A DNA stretch of 27,131 bases from a virus. Below, one piece after another: positions 21,478 through 26,949 of the stretch (position 1 is its first letter; every line of letters begins with the position of its first letter). A model generated the notes under the pieces. The model worked only from the letters and a program-made list of their open reading frames with translations. It did not search any database and was not told the origin of the DNA. The DNA lies in the IMG/VR virus record IMGVR_UViG_3300020203_000083, positions 1 to 27,131 of that record, one strand, 5' to 3'. Made by a program: the position numbers and the translations under genes.

Positions 21478-21492
21478 AGGGCCACCGGCCCT
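21478..21492 (+). promoter_or_regulatory. GC-rich hairpin in the gap between two small genes
   Basis: AGGGCC and GGCCCT flank ACC. A seven-T tract lies upstream (21462-21468) rather than downstream, so it is not a normal rho-independent terminator for either strand. It may be a processing or translation-tuning element for the gene that starts at 21511. Confidence 0.4.
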
Positions 21493-21510
21493 AAACAAAG
21501 GATGACTGAA

Positions 21511-21750
21511 ATGAATAACTCATACATATCAAGCATCGTCACGAAGTACGGCGACCTGGATAACGTGAGGCGCGACGCTAAGACACTTAATGAGATTCAG
21601 TCACGTCAAGGTGCAAGCCTGCTGATCGATGCGGTAGCTGAGGCAACAGGCCGTGCCGTTAATGAATTTAGTATGTCGGCTGCAGACCGGAAGCGACTCG
21701 TTGACTCATTGATTTTAGAATTTAAAGACGCATTATTGGAGAGGACTTAA
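21511..21750 (+). CDS. Small hypothetical protein (79 aa)
   Basis: AAAGGA lies seven bases before the ATG at 21511 (MNNSYISSIVTKYGD). The in-frame ATG at 21502 directly abuts the ribosome site, and the frame start at 21415 lies inside the preceding gene, so both are disfavoured. The protein is helical: DLDNVRRDAKTLNEIQSRQG, then LLIDAVAEATGRAVNEFSMS and LVDSLILEFKDALLERT. It resembles small phage helical proteins of unknown role. Confidence 0.65.
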   Translation: MNNSYISSIVTKYGDLDNVRRDAKTLNEIQSRQGASLLIDAVAEATGRAVNEFSMSAADRKRLVDSLILEFKDALLERT

Positions 21751-21762
21751 TTATGGTGCCAA

Positions 21763-22032
21763 ATGAATAAGCCTAAACATACTCCAGGACCGTGGATGGT
21801 TAACGATATGACGCTGAATTATGTCGTGTATTCAAATACGAGTATTCAAGCACGTACCGATGGCCATACAGCATTGGACGAAGCCAACGCCCGGCTAATA
21901 GCTTCATCACCTGACGCCGTATTGCTGTTCGAAGATTTGCAAGAGTACTTAAGTGAGCACGGCGGGCAGGGAGTCGAGTTACTTAGTCGCATCGATGCAT
22001 GGCTTGCTAAAGCAACAGGGGGTACCGAATGA
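21763..22032 (+). CDS. KHTPGPW-family small phage protein, unknown function
   Basis: The 89-residue protein opens with MNKPKHTPGPWMVND and contains DEANARLIASSPDAVLLFED. KHTPGPW followed by ANARLIAxxP is a very common signature of small proteins in phage genomes, whose function is not established. The ribosome site is weak (no clear Shine-Dalgarno in the 12 bases upstream). The end overlaps the next gene by ATGA coupling. Confidence 0.75.
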   Translation: MNKPKHTPGPWMVNDMTLNYVVYSNTSIQARTDGHTALDEANARLIASSPDAVLLFEDLQEYLSEHGGQGVELLSRIDAWLAKATGGTE

Positions 22033-22424
22033 AACCCTGTCCAACCTGTACCAGGCCCTTAGACCCGAGTCTCGACTCTCATCTCGGCACCATGGACGGG
22101 CTCGAGTTTTACAATTGTACTTGCGGTTCGACTTATACGAAAGAGGCGAAAATGAAATTTGACCGAATACGTGATGCACTGATCGAAGAGTTATGCGATG
22201 CGGGCGAACTTATTCGCCGTGGTGGTGATCTCTTCGAGGACATGGGCGGGCATGTCGTCCATGAGTCACAACTTGACAGATATATAGATGACTACATGGT
22301 GAACTTGAGTGAGGAAGATCGCAACGAACTTGTAGAGCGAACGCGTAGTGAAGGCTCACCGAATGACGATAACGATCAAGCATACCAGAGCGCAGTCGAT
22401 TGTGAAGAGGAAGATAAGGTATGA
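22029..22424 (+). CDS. Zinc-ribbon-like acidic protein
   Basis: The 131-residue protein starts MKPCPTCTRPLDP and has a second cysteine pair in FYNCTCGSTY (C4, C7 and C30, C32), forming a probable short zinc ribbon. The remainder is acidic and helical (IRDALIEELCDAGELIRRGG, then SEEDRNELVERTRSEGSPND), ending in an acidic tail. Zinc-ribbon proteins in early phage regions may contact nucleic acid or host proteins. The start and stop are both in ATGA overlaps, marking it as an internal member of a coupled run. Confidence 0.7.
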   Translation: MKPCPTCTRPLDPSLDSHLGTMDGLEFYNCTCGSTYTKEAKMKFDRIRDALIEELCDAGELIRRGGDLFEDMGGHVVHESQLDRYIDDYMVNLSEEDRNELVERTRSEGSPNDDNDQAYQSAVDCEEEDKV

Positions 22425-22615
22425 CATCACCCCATGGAACACTAGAGGTCCTCGTCGTAAACCACTATGGGCGCGAAACAATTCGGCCCATGAATGATCT
22501 CGCCCGAAGGTTTGCTGAGTTACTCGGGCAAAAGACACTTACGAGATTAAACGTTGAGGCGATTAAACACATAGGATTTACAGTTATGGTTAAATCCGGA
22601 GAGGTTACACTATGA
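22421..22615 (+). CDS. Small hypothetical protein (64 aa)
   Basis: It starts in an ATGA overlap with the zinc-ribbon gene and ends in an ATGA overlap with the membrane-protein gene, which supports translation. The sequence (TLEVLVVNHYGRETIRPMND, LARRFAELLGQKTLTRLNVE) suggests a small beta-alpha fold. Not recognised. Confidence 0.65.
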   Translation: MTSPHGTLEVLVVNHYGRETIRPMNDLARRFAELLGQKTLTRLNVEAIKHIGFTVMVKSGEVTL

Positions 22616-22842
22616 ATAATTCAATCAAACTAATTACGCTCATGGGAATGGTACTGGTAGTTGGCGTAATTCTCGGCTTTGGTCTCATGCTCAGCGAGCC
22701 ACTATTACTAAGCATCCAGGCGATCATTAAACAGTTACCGGAATTAGCCTCACTTTCTTTTCAGACGTGGAGAGTCATCGGCTATGGTGCAGTCGTGACA
22801 GTTGTTATTCTTGCCATAGTGGGAGAAGGAGAAACGCCATGA
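22612..22842 (+). CDS. Small two-helix membrane protein
   Basis: The 76-residue product has two hydrophobic segments: residues 6-28 (KLITLMGMVLVVGVILGFGL) and about 54-71 (VIGYGAVVTVVILAIVG), separated by an amphipathic stretch (SIQAIIKQLPELASLSFQTW). It is preceded by GGAGAGG and a partial copy of the palindrome (GTTACAC, 22604-22610). Size and topology would fit a holin or a superinfection/membrane modulator, but no endolysin lies nearby, so a lysis role is only a possibility. Confidence 0.7.
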   Translation: MNNSIKLITLMGMVLVVGVILGFGLMLSEPLLLSIQAIIKQLPELASLSFQTWRVIGYGAVVTVVILAIVGEGETP

Positions 22843-23018
22843 CAGCAATTGAAATTAAATCAATACAGGAAGAAATGGAAAAGAAGATCAACGTCCATGG
22901 AGAGCTTCACCTCGATGCGACACAGACGAAGCTTCTCTTTTCGTGGATGAAACGTCTTACCGACACGGTACAGATGTACGATGGACTAATGCGACGGTTA
23001 CTAGGAGAGAAATCATGA
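22839..23018 (+). CDS. Small helical hypothetical protein (59 aa)
   Basis: The start is the ATG at 22839 (MTAIEIKSIQEEM), overlapping the previous stop as ATGA with GGAGAAGGAG just upstream. The longer frame from 22767 is rejected because it lies inside the membrane-protein gene. The sequence is amphipathic helix throughout (IQEEMEKKINVHGELHLDAT, then LLFSWMKRLTDTVQMYDGLM). It may interact with its membrane neighbours. Function unknown. Confidence 0.65.
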   Translation: MTAIEIKSIQEEMEKKINVHGELHLDATQTKLLFSWMKRLTDTVQMYDGLMRRLLGEKS

Positions 23019-23272
23019 TACGTCACCTCCTACTCGCTGTGTTTATTGTTTATTTCGCCTCACTCTTCGTGCCGCGCTTTAGTGCGGATGCGAAAGTTGG
23101 TGGACGTCCACCGACTCACTGCCCGGACGGATACGCTTACCAGTTGCCCGCCACCTATCCCACTGGCGGACAATACATCGCATGTGAGAGTTTCGATGAG
23201 TTTCATGCCCTACTGGCCAAAGGTCATGTCACAGAGGCTGAAAAAATGATTTTCGGTCCTGCTGCTCCTTAG
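23015..23272 (+). CDS. Small exported or membrane-anchored protein
   Basis: The ATG at 23015 overlaps the previous stop (ATGA). The N-terminus MIRHLLLAVFIVYFASLFVP, then RFSADA, is a clear signal peptide or membrane anchor with a plausible cleavage after ADA (about residue 26). The mature part carries HCPDGYAYQLP and IACESFDEF, two cysteines that could form a disulfide outside the cytoplasm, and ends in GPAAP. There is no lipobox, so it is not an obvious o-spanin. With 22612-22842 it forms a membrane/export pair that may act at the envelope. Function unknown. Confidence 0.7.
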   Translation: MIRHLLLAVFIVYFASLFVPRFSADAKVGGRPPTHCPDGYAYQLPATYPTGGQYIACESFDEFHALLAKGHVTEAEKMIFGPAAP

Positions 23273-23312
23273 GGTAAACTGGTCGGATTAATCCAAACGA
23301 AGGAGCCCTTGA

Positions 23313-23504
23313 GTGGCACACAGTTATCCGACAAAAGAACAACTAGAAGCTGCTCGACGTGCGAAAGAACCGACCATGGTCGATCAAATGAAAAACGCAT
23401 GGGATGACTTTCAGGCTGCTGGCGCTAATTCCTTCTCGGGCGCAAACAGTGAAGCGATAAAGCGCGTAGAAGAACGCGGTAAGGTAAAGAAAAATAGCAA
23501 ATAG
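23313..23504 (+). CDS. Small basic hypothetical protein (63 aa)
   Basis: The start is GTG at 23313, eight bases after AGGAG. The sequence is helical and charged (YPTKEQLEAARRAKEPTMVD, then QMKNAWDDFQAAGANSF) with a Lys-rich C-terminus (GKVKKNSK). A short gap upstream holds the palindrome GGATTAATCC (23285-23294), which may mark a promoter or operator. Not recognised. Confidence 0.6.
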   Translation: MAHSYPTKEQLEAARRAKEPTMVDQMKNAWDDFQAAGANSFSGANSEAIKRVEERGKVKKNSK

Positions 23505-23513
23505 CTTTGCGTA

Positions 23514-23555
23514 TTGAGGGGACAATGGTGTAACACCGTCCTTTCACCCCCTCAA
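23514..23555 (+). promoter_or_regulatory. Nested dyad with GGTGTAACACC at its centre
   Basis: TTGAGGGG (23514-23521) pairs with CCCCTCAA (23548-23555), GGAC (23520-23523) with GTCC (23538-23541), and the perfect palindrome GGTGTAACACC (23527-23537) lies in the middle. The AAAGGAG of the next gene begins within the right arm, so folding could hide the ribosome site. It may work as an operator in DNA, as a translational switch in RNA, or both. Confidence 0.5.
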
Positions 23556-23567
23556 AGGAGACCCAAC

Positions 23568-23819
23568 GTGGGCGGATTCAAGGATACGCTGAGCGAGGAC
23601 GCTAGTGAACTCGACGAATGGCTCGACCGTAGCGAGTCTCCGACTAATGAGGAAATTACTCATATGGCACTCGCGGCGACACTTAAGGACATCGAAGAAT
23701 TCGAGATCCGTTTGCTGCGTCTGTGCGACCGGGCGAAATACTACCACGAAAACGTAGACTACGACACGCTCGAGTTTCTGGCTCGAGAGATTCAGCGCAT
23801 CAAGAAGGGTTTCCCTTGA
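23568..23819 (+). CDS. Small acidic hypothetical protein (83 aa)
   Basis: The start is GTG at 23568, seven bases after AAAGGAG. The longer frame from 23514 would translate through the dyad and is disfavoured. The protein is acidic and helical (DTLSEDASELDEWLDRSESP, TLKDIEEFEIRLLRLCDRAK), ending LEFLAREIQRIKKGFP. Its last codons form part of a three-way repeat (AAGGG, CCCTT, AAGGG) ahead of the next gene. Function unknown. Confidence 0.65.
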   Translation: MGGFKDTLSEDASELDEWLDRSESPTNEEITHMALAATLKDIEEFEIRLLRLCDRAKYYHENVDYDTLEFLAREIQRIKKGFP

Positions 23820-23843
23820 TCAGGTAAGGGAAAATGTTACACC
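23805..23843 (+). promoter_or_regulatory. Attenuator-like alternating hairpin and palindrome copy
   Basis: AAGGG (23805-23809), TTTCCCTT (23810-23817) and AAGGGAAA (23826-23833) can pair in two mutually exclusive ways, the second being an 8-bp perfect stem over an eight-base loop. The first arm and the middle lie in the closing codons of the preceding gene, so ribosomes finishing that gene could choose the fold. A 9 of 11 match to the palindrome (AATGTTACACC, 23833-23843) follows, ending seven bases before the next ATG. Confidence 0.45.
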
Positions 23844-23850
23844 TTATGCC

Positions 23851-24243
23851 ATGGCAAACCGTAAAGATGAGAGAGAAAAGTTAATCCGAGAAGTCACCAA
23901 TGACCTACTTACTTCGAAGTTCATTACTGACGTAGGACAAAAGGCACAGGTTGAACGTGTCCGCATCGAAGCCTCGCAACATATAGATGAACTGCGAGAG
24001 GTGATACGTGAAGTTGGTCGAAACCTCGAAGAGATCGGTGCCGTCCCAAAGGGCATGACCTATCGTGGCTCACTTACTGTGCATGTTTACACGGGAGATG
24101 CCACGAAGACCTTCGCTGCCGCATCAATCTCCGCCTTTGACACCATGACATTTGATCTCGCCGATGCAGCACTGCGCGAACTTACGGGCTCTACCTTAGA
24201 GAGTTACGGCAGATCACGCAAGAAACTCAGGAGTGGATTTTAG
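23851..24243 (+). CDS. Hypothetical protein (130 aa) lacking a clear ribosome site
   Basis: The product begins MANRKDEREKLIREVTNDLL and is helical up to residue 65 (ERVRIEASQHIDELREVIRE, coiled-coil-like). A beta-containing C-terminal part follows (SLTVHVYTGDATKTF, SISAFDTMTFDLADAALREL), ending in a basic tail RSRKKLRSGF. No Shine-Dalgarno is visible before the ATG, unlike its neighbours; the stretch holds a palindrome copy instead, so initiation may be leaderless or regulated. The stop overlaps the next start (TAGTG). Not recognised. Confidence 0.65.
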   Translation: MANRKDEREKLIREVTNDLLTSKFITDVGQKAQVERVRIEASQHIDELREVIREVGRNLEEIGAVPKGMTYRGSLTVHVYTGDATKTFAAASISAFDTMTFDLADAALRELTGSTLESYGRSRKKLRSGF

Positions 24244-24536
24244 TGAAAGCAAAAGTGAAAGCGAAAAAGAAACCTGGACGTGTAATCAGAATCGATCCCC
24301 TTTTAGTAAAGACACTTGAGGAAAAGAAACGTCCATACGAAACCATGAGTGGGCTTCTTCGTAGACTCATGGGCCTGCCCTCCCGTAAAGGAGCCGTCGA
24401 AGTTCGTGCTTATTATGTTCTTCCGAGTGATATGGCAGAGACAGTCGAAGAGGCCAGAGGTCGCGCCATCATCGAAAAGGTAAAGCGTAAACTCGCTAAG
24501 CCCGAGCGTCCCGTCGTTGTCCGAGAAGTCGTATGA
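24243..24536 (+). CDS. Ribbon-helix-helix DNA-binding protein
   Basis: The start is GTG at 24243, overlapping the previous stop as TAGTG. A Lys-rich N-terminus (MKAKVKAKKKPGR) precedes the ribbon-helix-helix pattern VIRIDPLLVKTLEEKKRPYE, then TMSGLLRRLMGLPSRKG (residues 14-50), as in SeqA/CopG-type domains: one beta strand, then two helices. The C-terminal part (YYVLPSDMAETVEEARGRAI, then EKVKRKLAKPERP) is helical. It would bind DNA as a dimer and is the best visible candidate to bind one of the palindromes in this window, although that is inference. Confidence 0.7.
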   Translation: MKAKVKAKKKPGRVIRIDPLLVKTLEEKKRPYETMSGLLRRLMGLPSRKGAVEVRAYYVLPSDMAETVEEARGRAIIEKVKRKLAKPERPVVVREVV

Positions 24537-24892
24537 AGGAGGACTGGATACCGCTCCTTTCCCCTTGCGCGTTTGAGTTATTTACTGCGGAGGCCTTTAA
24601 AGTCTATGTGCGCGGACTCAATACGCCCCGTCGAGTAAAGCGAACGGCGGCGGTGAAGAAAACACCACCTCCTTTTGCATGGCGGGTGAATGCAAAGGGC
24701 ACCCTCGTTATTACTATTCGGCGAAAACCCAAGTGGCTTACTCGTGCAGAGGTTGACGGGATCGCAGCAGCAGCGAAGATTGATTCACGTCTCGTGTGGC
24801 TTAAGGTTATGGCGAAGAAGTCCGCCATACTCATTATGGATACGGAAGAAAGTGCAAGTCGCATTGCGAAAGCCCTAGACGCTAACGTCTGA
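24533..24892 (+). CDS. Basic hypothetical protein (119 aa) coupled to the RHH gene
   Basis: The ATG overlaps the stop of the ribbon-helix-helix gene (ATGA). The 119-residue product is rich in Lys, Arg and Ala: VKRTAAVKKTPPPFAWRVNA, then GTLVITIRRKPKWLTRAEVD and AILIMDTEESASRIAKALDA. The arrangement suggests a small alpha/beta domain with a basic face, perhaps nucleic-acid associated. Coupling to a DNA-binding protein hints at a joint role. Not recognised. Confidence 0.65.
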   Translation: MKEDWIPLLSPCAFELFTAEAFKVYVRGLNTPRRVKRTAAVKKTPPPFAWRVNAKGTLVITIRRKPKWLTRAEVDGIAAAAKIDSRLVWLKVMAKKSAILIMDTEESASRIAKALDANV

Positions 24893-24908
24893 TGATGTAA
24901 TCTCTTCG

Positions 24909-24919
24909 GGTGTTACACC
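24909..24919. promoter_or_regulatory. Perfect GGTGTTACACC palindrome before the methyltransferase gene
   Basis: This is a perfect 11-bp palindrome (odd central base), flanked by TCTC and GAGA four and three bases out. It ends 13 bases before the ATG at 24933 and abuts the GGAG ribosome site. With 23527-23537 it is the strongest member of the set. Confidence 0.5.
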
Positions 24920-24932
24920 ACGGAGAAACTCA

Positions 24933-25859
24933 ATGAACCCCTTTAGCAACGACCGCGTTCCAGCGGATCTCTCGCACTCACCACACTCCGAAGCGCACAC
25001 GCAGGAAGCGAGGCTCGAAATGATCATTGTCGGCGACTCGTTTCAAGAGCTAGCGAAGCTTGAGAATGGATCCGTGCAGACTTGCGTGACGTCGCCACCT
25101 TACTGGGGTTTACGCGACTATGGGCATGAGGGCCAGCTGGGCTTAGAGAAAACGCCTGAGCAGTACGTGGGTAATTTGCGGCTGATCTTTGAGCAGGTGC
25201 GCAGAGTGCTTAAGCCTGACGGCACACTTTGGCTTAATCTGGGCGATAGCTATTCGAGCGGTAATAGTGGACTTACGATGCGACCAAAGAACCTGCTTGG
25301 CATCCCGTGGCGTGTGGCCTTTGCACTTCAGGCTGACGGCTGGTATTTGCGCCAGGACATTATTTGGGCCAAGCCAAACCCGATGCCAGAGAGTGTGCGG
25401 GATAGATGCACAAAGGCGCATGAATATATATTTCTGCTCGCGAAGTCTGAGAAGTATTTTTTCGATATTGGCGCAATTAAAGAACCAAGTGTTGAATGGG
25501 CAAAGGGAAGGTCTCGCCCACGAAATAAACCCAACGGAACGAGCGCAGAGGATCTTAAACGCTTTAAGCTCCCTAGCGAATGTCAAATTACCCCTTTTCG
25601 ACAAAAGCGCAGCGTTTGGACAGTAACAACGAAGTCATTCAAGGGCGCTCACTTCGCGACATTCCCGCCAGGCCTAATCGAGCCGTGCATTCTCGCGGGC
25701 TCTAGACCGGGCGATACTGTCTTGGATCCTTTCTTTGGCGCTGGTACCACTGGGCTTGTCGCAAAGAAGCACGGGCGAAATTACATCGGCATTGAGATCA
25801 ACCCAGAATATGCGGCACTTGCCCAAGGGCGCATTGAACTTAGTGAGGCAACTGCATGA
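24933..25859 (+). CDS. Solitary DNA methyltransferase, beta class (N4-C or N6-A)
   Basis: The 308-residue enzyme has catalytic motif IV TSPPYWG (residues 53-59) ahead of the AdoMet-binding motif I DPFFGAGTTG (265-274), the order that defines the beta class. Between them lie LKPDGTLWLNLGDSY (motif V/VI region) and the target-recognition stretch NPMPESVRDRCTKAHEYIFL. IGIEINPEY follows motif I. TSPPY favours N4-cytosine but is also found in N6-adenine enzymes; the target site cannot be read. No restriction endonuclease lies next to it, so protection of phage DNA against host restriction or regulation of expression is likely. GGAG precedes the ATG; a second ATG at 25020 also has GAGG and may be the true start. 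Confidence 0.88.
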   Translation: MNPFSNDRVPADLSHSPHSEAHTQEARLEMIIVGDSFQELAKLENGSVQTCVTSPPYWGLRDYGHEGQLGLEKTPEQYVGNLRLIFEQVRRVLKPDGTLWLNLGDSYSSGNSGLTMRPKNLLGIPWRVAFALQADGWYLRQDIIWAKPNPMPESVRDRCTKAHEYIFLLAKSEKYFFDIGAIKEPSVEWAKGRSRPRNKPNGTSAEDLKRFKLPSECQITPFRQKRSVWTVTTKSFKGAHFATFPPGLIEPCILAGSRPGDTVLDPFFGAGTTGLVAKKHGRNYIGIEINPEYAALAQGRIELSEATA

Positions 25860-26155
25860 GCGAAGTAGAAACGAGTAGATACAAAATAGCGTTCGCCATT
25901 AGCGGTTTACCTCGCTCGCCAAACGAGCTGCTCGGCGCGCACTGGACGATTCGAGCGGGCCACGCAAAGAAGTGGCTAAAGCTCGTTGAGCGTGCCTTGA
26001 TGCTTAACGGCCGACTTCCAGCGGAGCCTTTGCCCTTCGCGCATGTGCACTGCGTGCGTCTATCGTCAGGAGTAATGGACGACGATAACTTGCGAAGCTC
26101 GTTTAAAAGCGTTGTAGTGGAAGAGATGCCAAAACCAGTAAAGGGGGAGCTATGA
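25856..26155 (+). CDS. RusA-like Holliday junction resolvase, C-terminally truncated
   Basis: The 99-residue product has the RusA layout: FAISGLPRSPNELLGAHWTI (residues 13-32), KKWLKLVERALML and then GVMDDDNLRSSFKSV (72-86) with the DxDN acidic pair D75 and D77. RusA proteins usually run about 120-140 residues, and the region after DNL contributes a third catalytic Asp, a WxY motif and Q. Here the frame stops after KGEL. The missing part appears to lie in another frame, where MSDKRGYAWAYK is encoded (26152-26187). The protein may be inactive or depend on a frameshift. The start overlaps the methyltransferase stop as ATGA. Confidence 0.7.
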   Translation: MSEVETSRYKIAFAISGLPRSPNELLGAHWTIRAGHAKKWLKLVERALMLNGRLPAEPLPFAHVHCVRLSSGVMDDDNLRSSFKSVVVEEMPKPVKGEL

Positions 26156-26190
26156 GCGACAAAAGGGGGTACGCGTGGGCCTACAAATAG
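26107..26190 (+). pseudogene. Out-of-frame remnant resembling the RusA C-terminus
   Basis: In the frame one base behind the resolvase, after an in-frame TAA at 26104, the translation includes RDAKTSKGGAMSDKRGYAWA and YK, then TAG. RusA-family C-termini end in a pattern of the type DA, then D-K-R, then W-x-Y-x-Q, and this remnant has DA, DKR, WAYK and a TAG where a CAG glutamine codon would be expected. The likeness was judged by eye. Alternatively the segment is a 12-residue leader ORF (26152-26190) with its own GGGGG ribosome site. Confidence 0.3.
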
Positions 26191-26318
26191 TTTGGTACGA
26201 CGCCAAACTCGACAAGATATTTCAAAGCGGACTTTTGGAGGGGTTATTCTTCGCACTCGCTTTTCGCAAAACTTGGTGGGGTGAGAACCCTCAGATTGAT
26301 TTGATTGGAGTGTTATGA
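26175..26318 (+). CDS. Very small hypothetical protein (47 aa)
   Basis: This GTG-initiated frame begins MGLQIVWYDAKLDKIFQSGL, followed by LEGLFFALAFRKTWWGENP and QIDLIGVL. GGGGG lies about six bases upstream, and its TGA overlaps the ATG of the next gene (ATGA), which supports translation. It is hydrophobic in the middle (LLEGLFFALAF), perhaps a short membrane-active helix. Short enough to be missed by standard length cut-offs. Not recognised. Confidence 0.5.
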   Translation: MGLQIVWYDAKLDKIFQSGLLEGLFFALAFRKTWWGENPQIDLIGVL

Positions 26319-26758
26319 CCTGCTATTGCAAAGATTGCGGCAAAACTTTGTGCGTTTGTGTTGCGGTAGCTGCGCAAGTGAGCGAGAGGTCGACATTCGG
26401 GCGTGACGTTATAAAAGCAATCAACTATCTCGACGGCGTTGCAGCGGTTAATCTCGCCGAGCCTAACCCCGGTGATCTTGAGCGCGTGGTGCAAGCATTT
26501 GCTAAAGCCCGTGCGGACCTGCGTGAGGCGCAAGCTGAGCTAACCAATTGCGGGGTTGAGATTGATCGCTACATGAGAGAGCGCGACGAGGCACTGGTTG
26601 AGTTGGGTCAGATGCGTGCGCAAAACGTCGAGGCGAAGGACGAAATATCTAAGTTGATATATGGCTGGCCGAAAGAGCGCGACGCCTTACGCGCTGAAGT
26701 GAAACAACTAAACACTTTAGTTCAGGTTTTACGTAATCGAGAGGCGGGTTTAGAATGA
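26315..26758 (+). CDS. Cys-cluster plus coiled-coil protein (147 aa)
   Basis: The N-terminus MTCYCKDCGKTLCVCVAVAA holds five cysteines (C3, C5, C8, C13, C15), a dense cluster that could bind a metal ion. The rest is a long charged helix (LERVVQAFAKARADLREAQA, then ELTNCGVEIDRYMRERDEAL), typical of a coiled coil, followed by EAKDEISKLIYGWPKERDAL, the part that is duplicated in the gene at 26946. It may be an oligomerising structural or regulatory protein. The start overlaps the preceding small gene and the stop overlaps the next (ATGA). Confidence 0.65.
   Translation: MTCYCKDCGKTLCVCVAVAAQVSERSTFGRDVIKAINYLDGVAAVNLAEPNPGDLERVVQAFAKARADLREAQAELTNCGVEIDRYMRERDEALVELGQMRAQNVEAKDEISKLIYGWPKERDALRAEVKQLNTLVQVLRNREAGLE
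26629..26684 (+). repeat. 56-bp perfect direct repeat, copy 1
   Basis: This segment inside the Cys-cluster gene is identical over 56 bases to 26990-27045, and both copies encode EAKDEISKLIYGWPKERD in the same frame. Similarity continues more weakly downstream (ALRAEVKQ versus GLRAELKE), which points to an older duplicated module with a recently homogenised core. Confidence 0.85.
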
Positions 26759-26949
26759 GCGACAAGCCGATTGTCCGGGTACTTTGGCACGAGCCATCGA
26801 ACATGCTCGCAGCGTATGAGATCCGCCAAAGTAGCGGGCTTCCACTGCTTATGGTACTCGACGATGAATTCACGGGCAGTAATCCGTTCTACACGTACCC
26901 GCAAAGCTTTCTTGACGGTTTCGGTTGGCACGTATTGGGGGAACTATGA
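26755..26949 (+). CDS. Small hypothetical protein (64 aa)
   Basis: The protein begins MSDKPIVRVLWHEPSNMLAA, followed by YEIRQSSGLPLLMVLDDEFT and SFLDGFGWHVLGEL. The start overlaps the preceding stop and the stop overlaps the next start, both as ATGA. Its first 16 bases (ATGAGCGACAAGCCGA) are identical to those of the next gene. A small beta-sheet fold is likely. Not recognised. Confidence 0.65.
   Translation: MSDKPIVRVLWHEPSNMLAAYEIRQSSGLPLLMVLDDEFTGSNPFYTYPQSFLDGFGWHVLGEL

Noticed and set aside
22612-23272. Holin/spanin lysis cassette
   Set aside because: Topology of the two small membrane or exported proteins is compatible, but no endolysin is present nearby and the exported protein lacks a lipobox, so a lysis label is not supported.
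24933-25019. Treating the first 29 residues of the methyltransferase as certainly translated
   Set aside because: Both 24933 and 25020 have ribosome sites; the longer form is kept because the palindrome and GGAG lie directly before it, but it is not proven.
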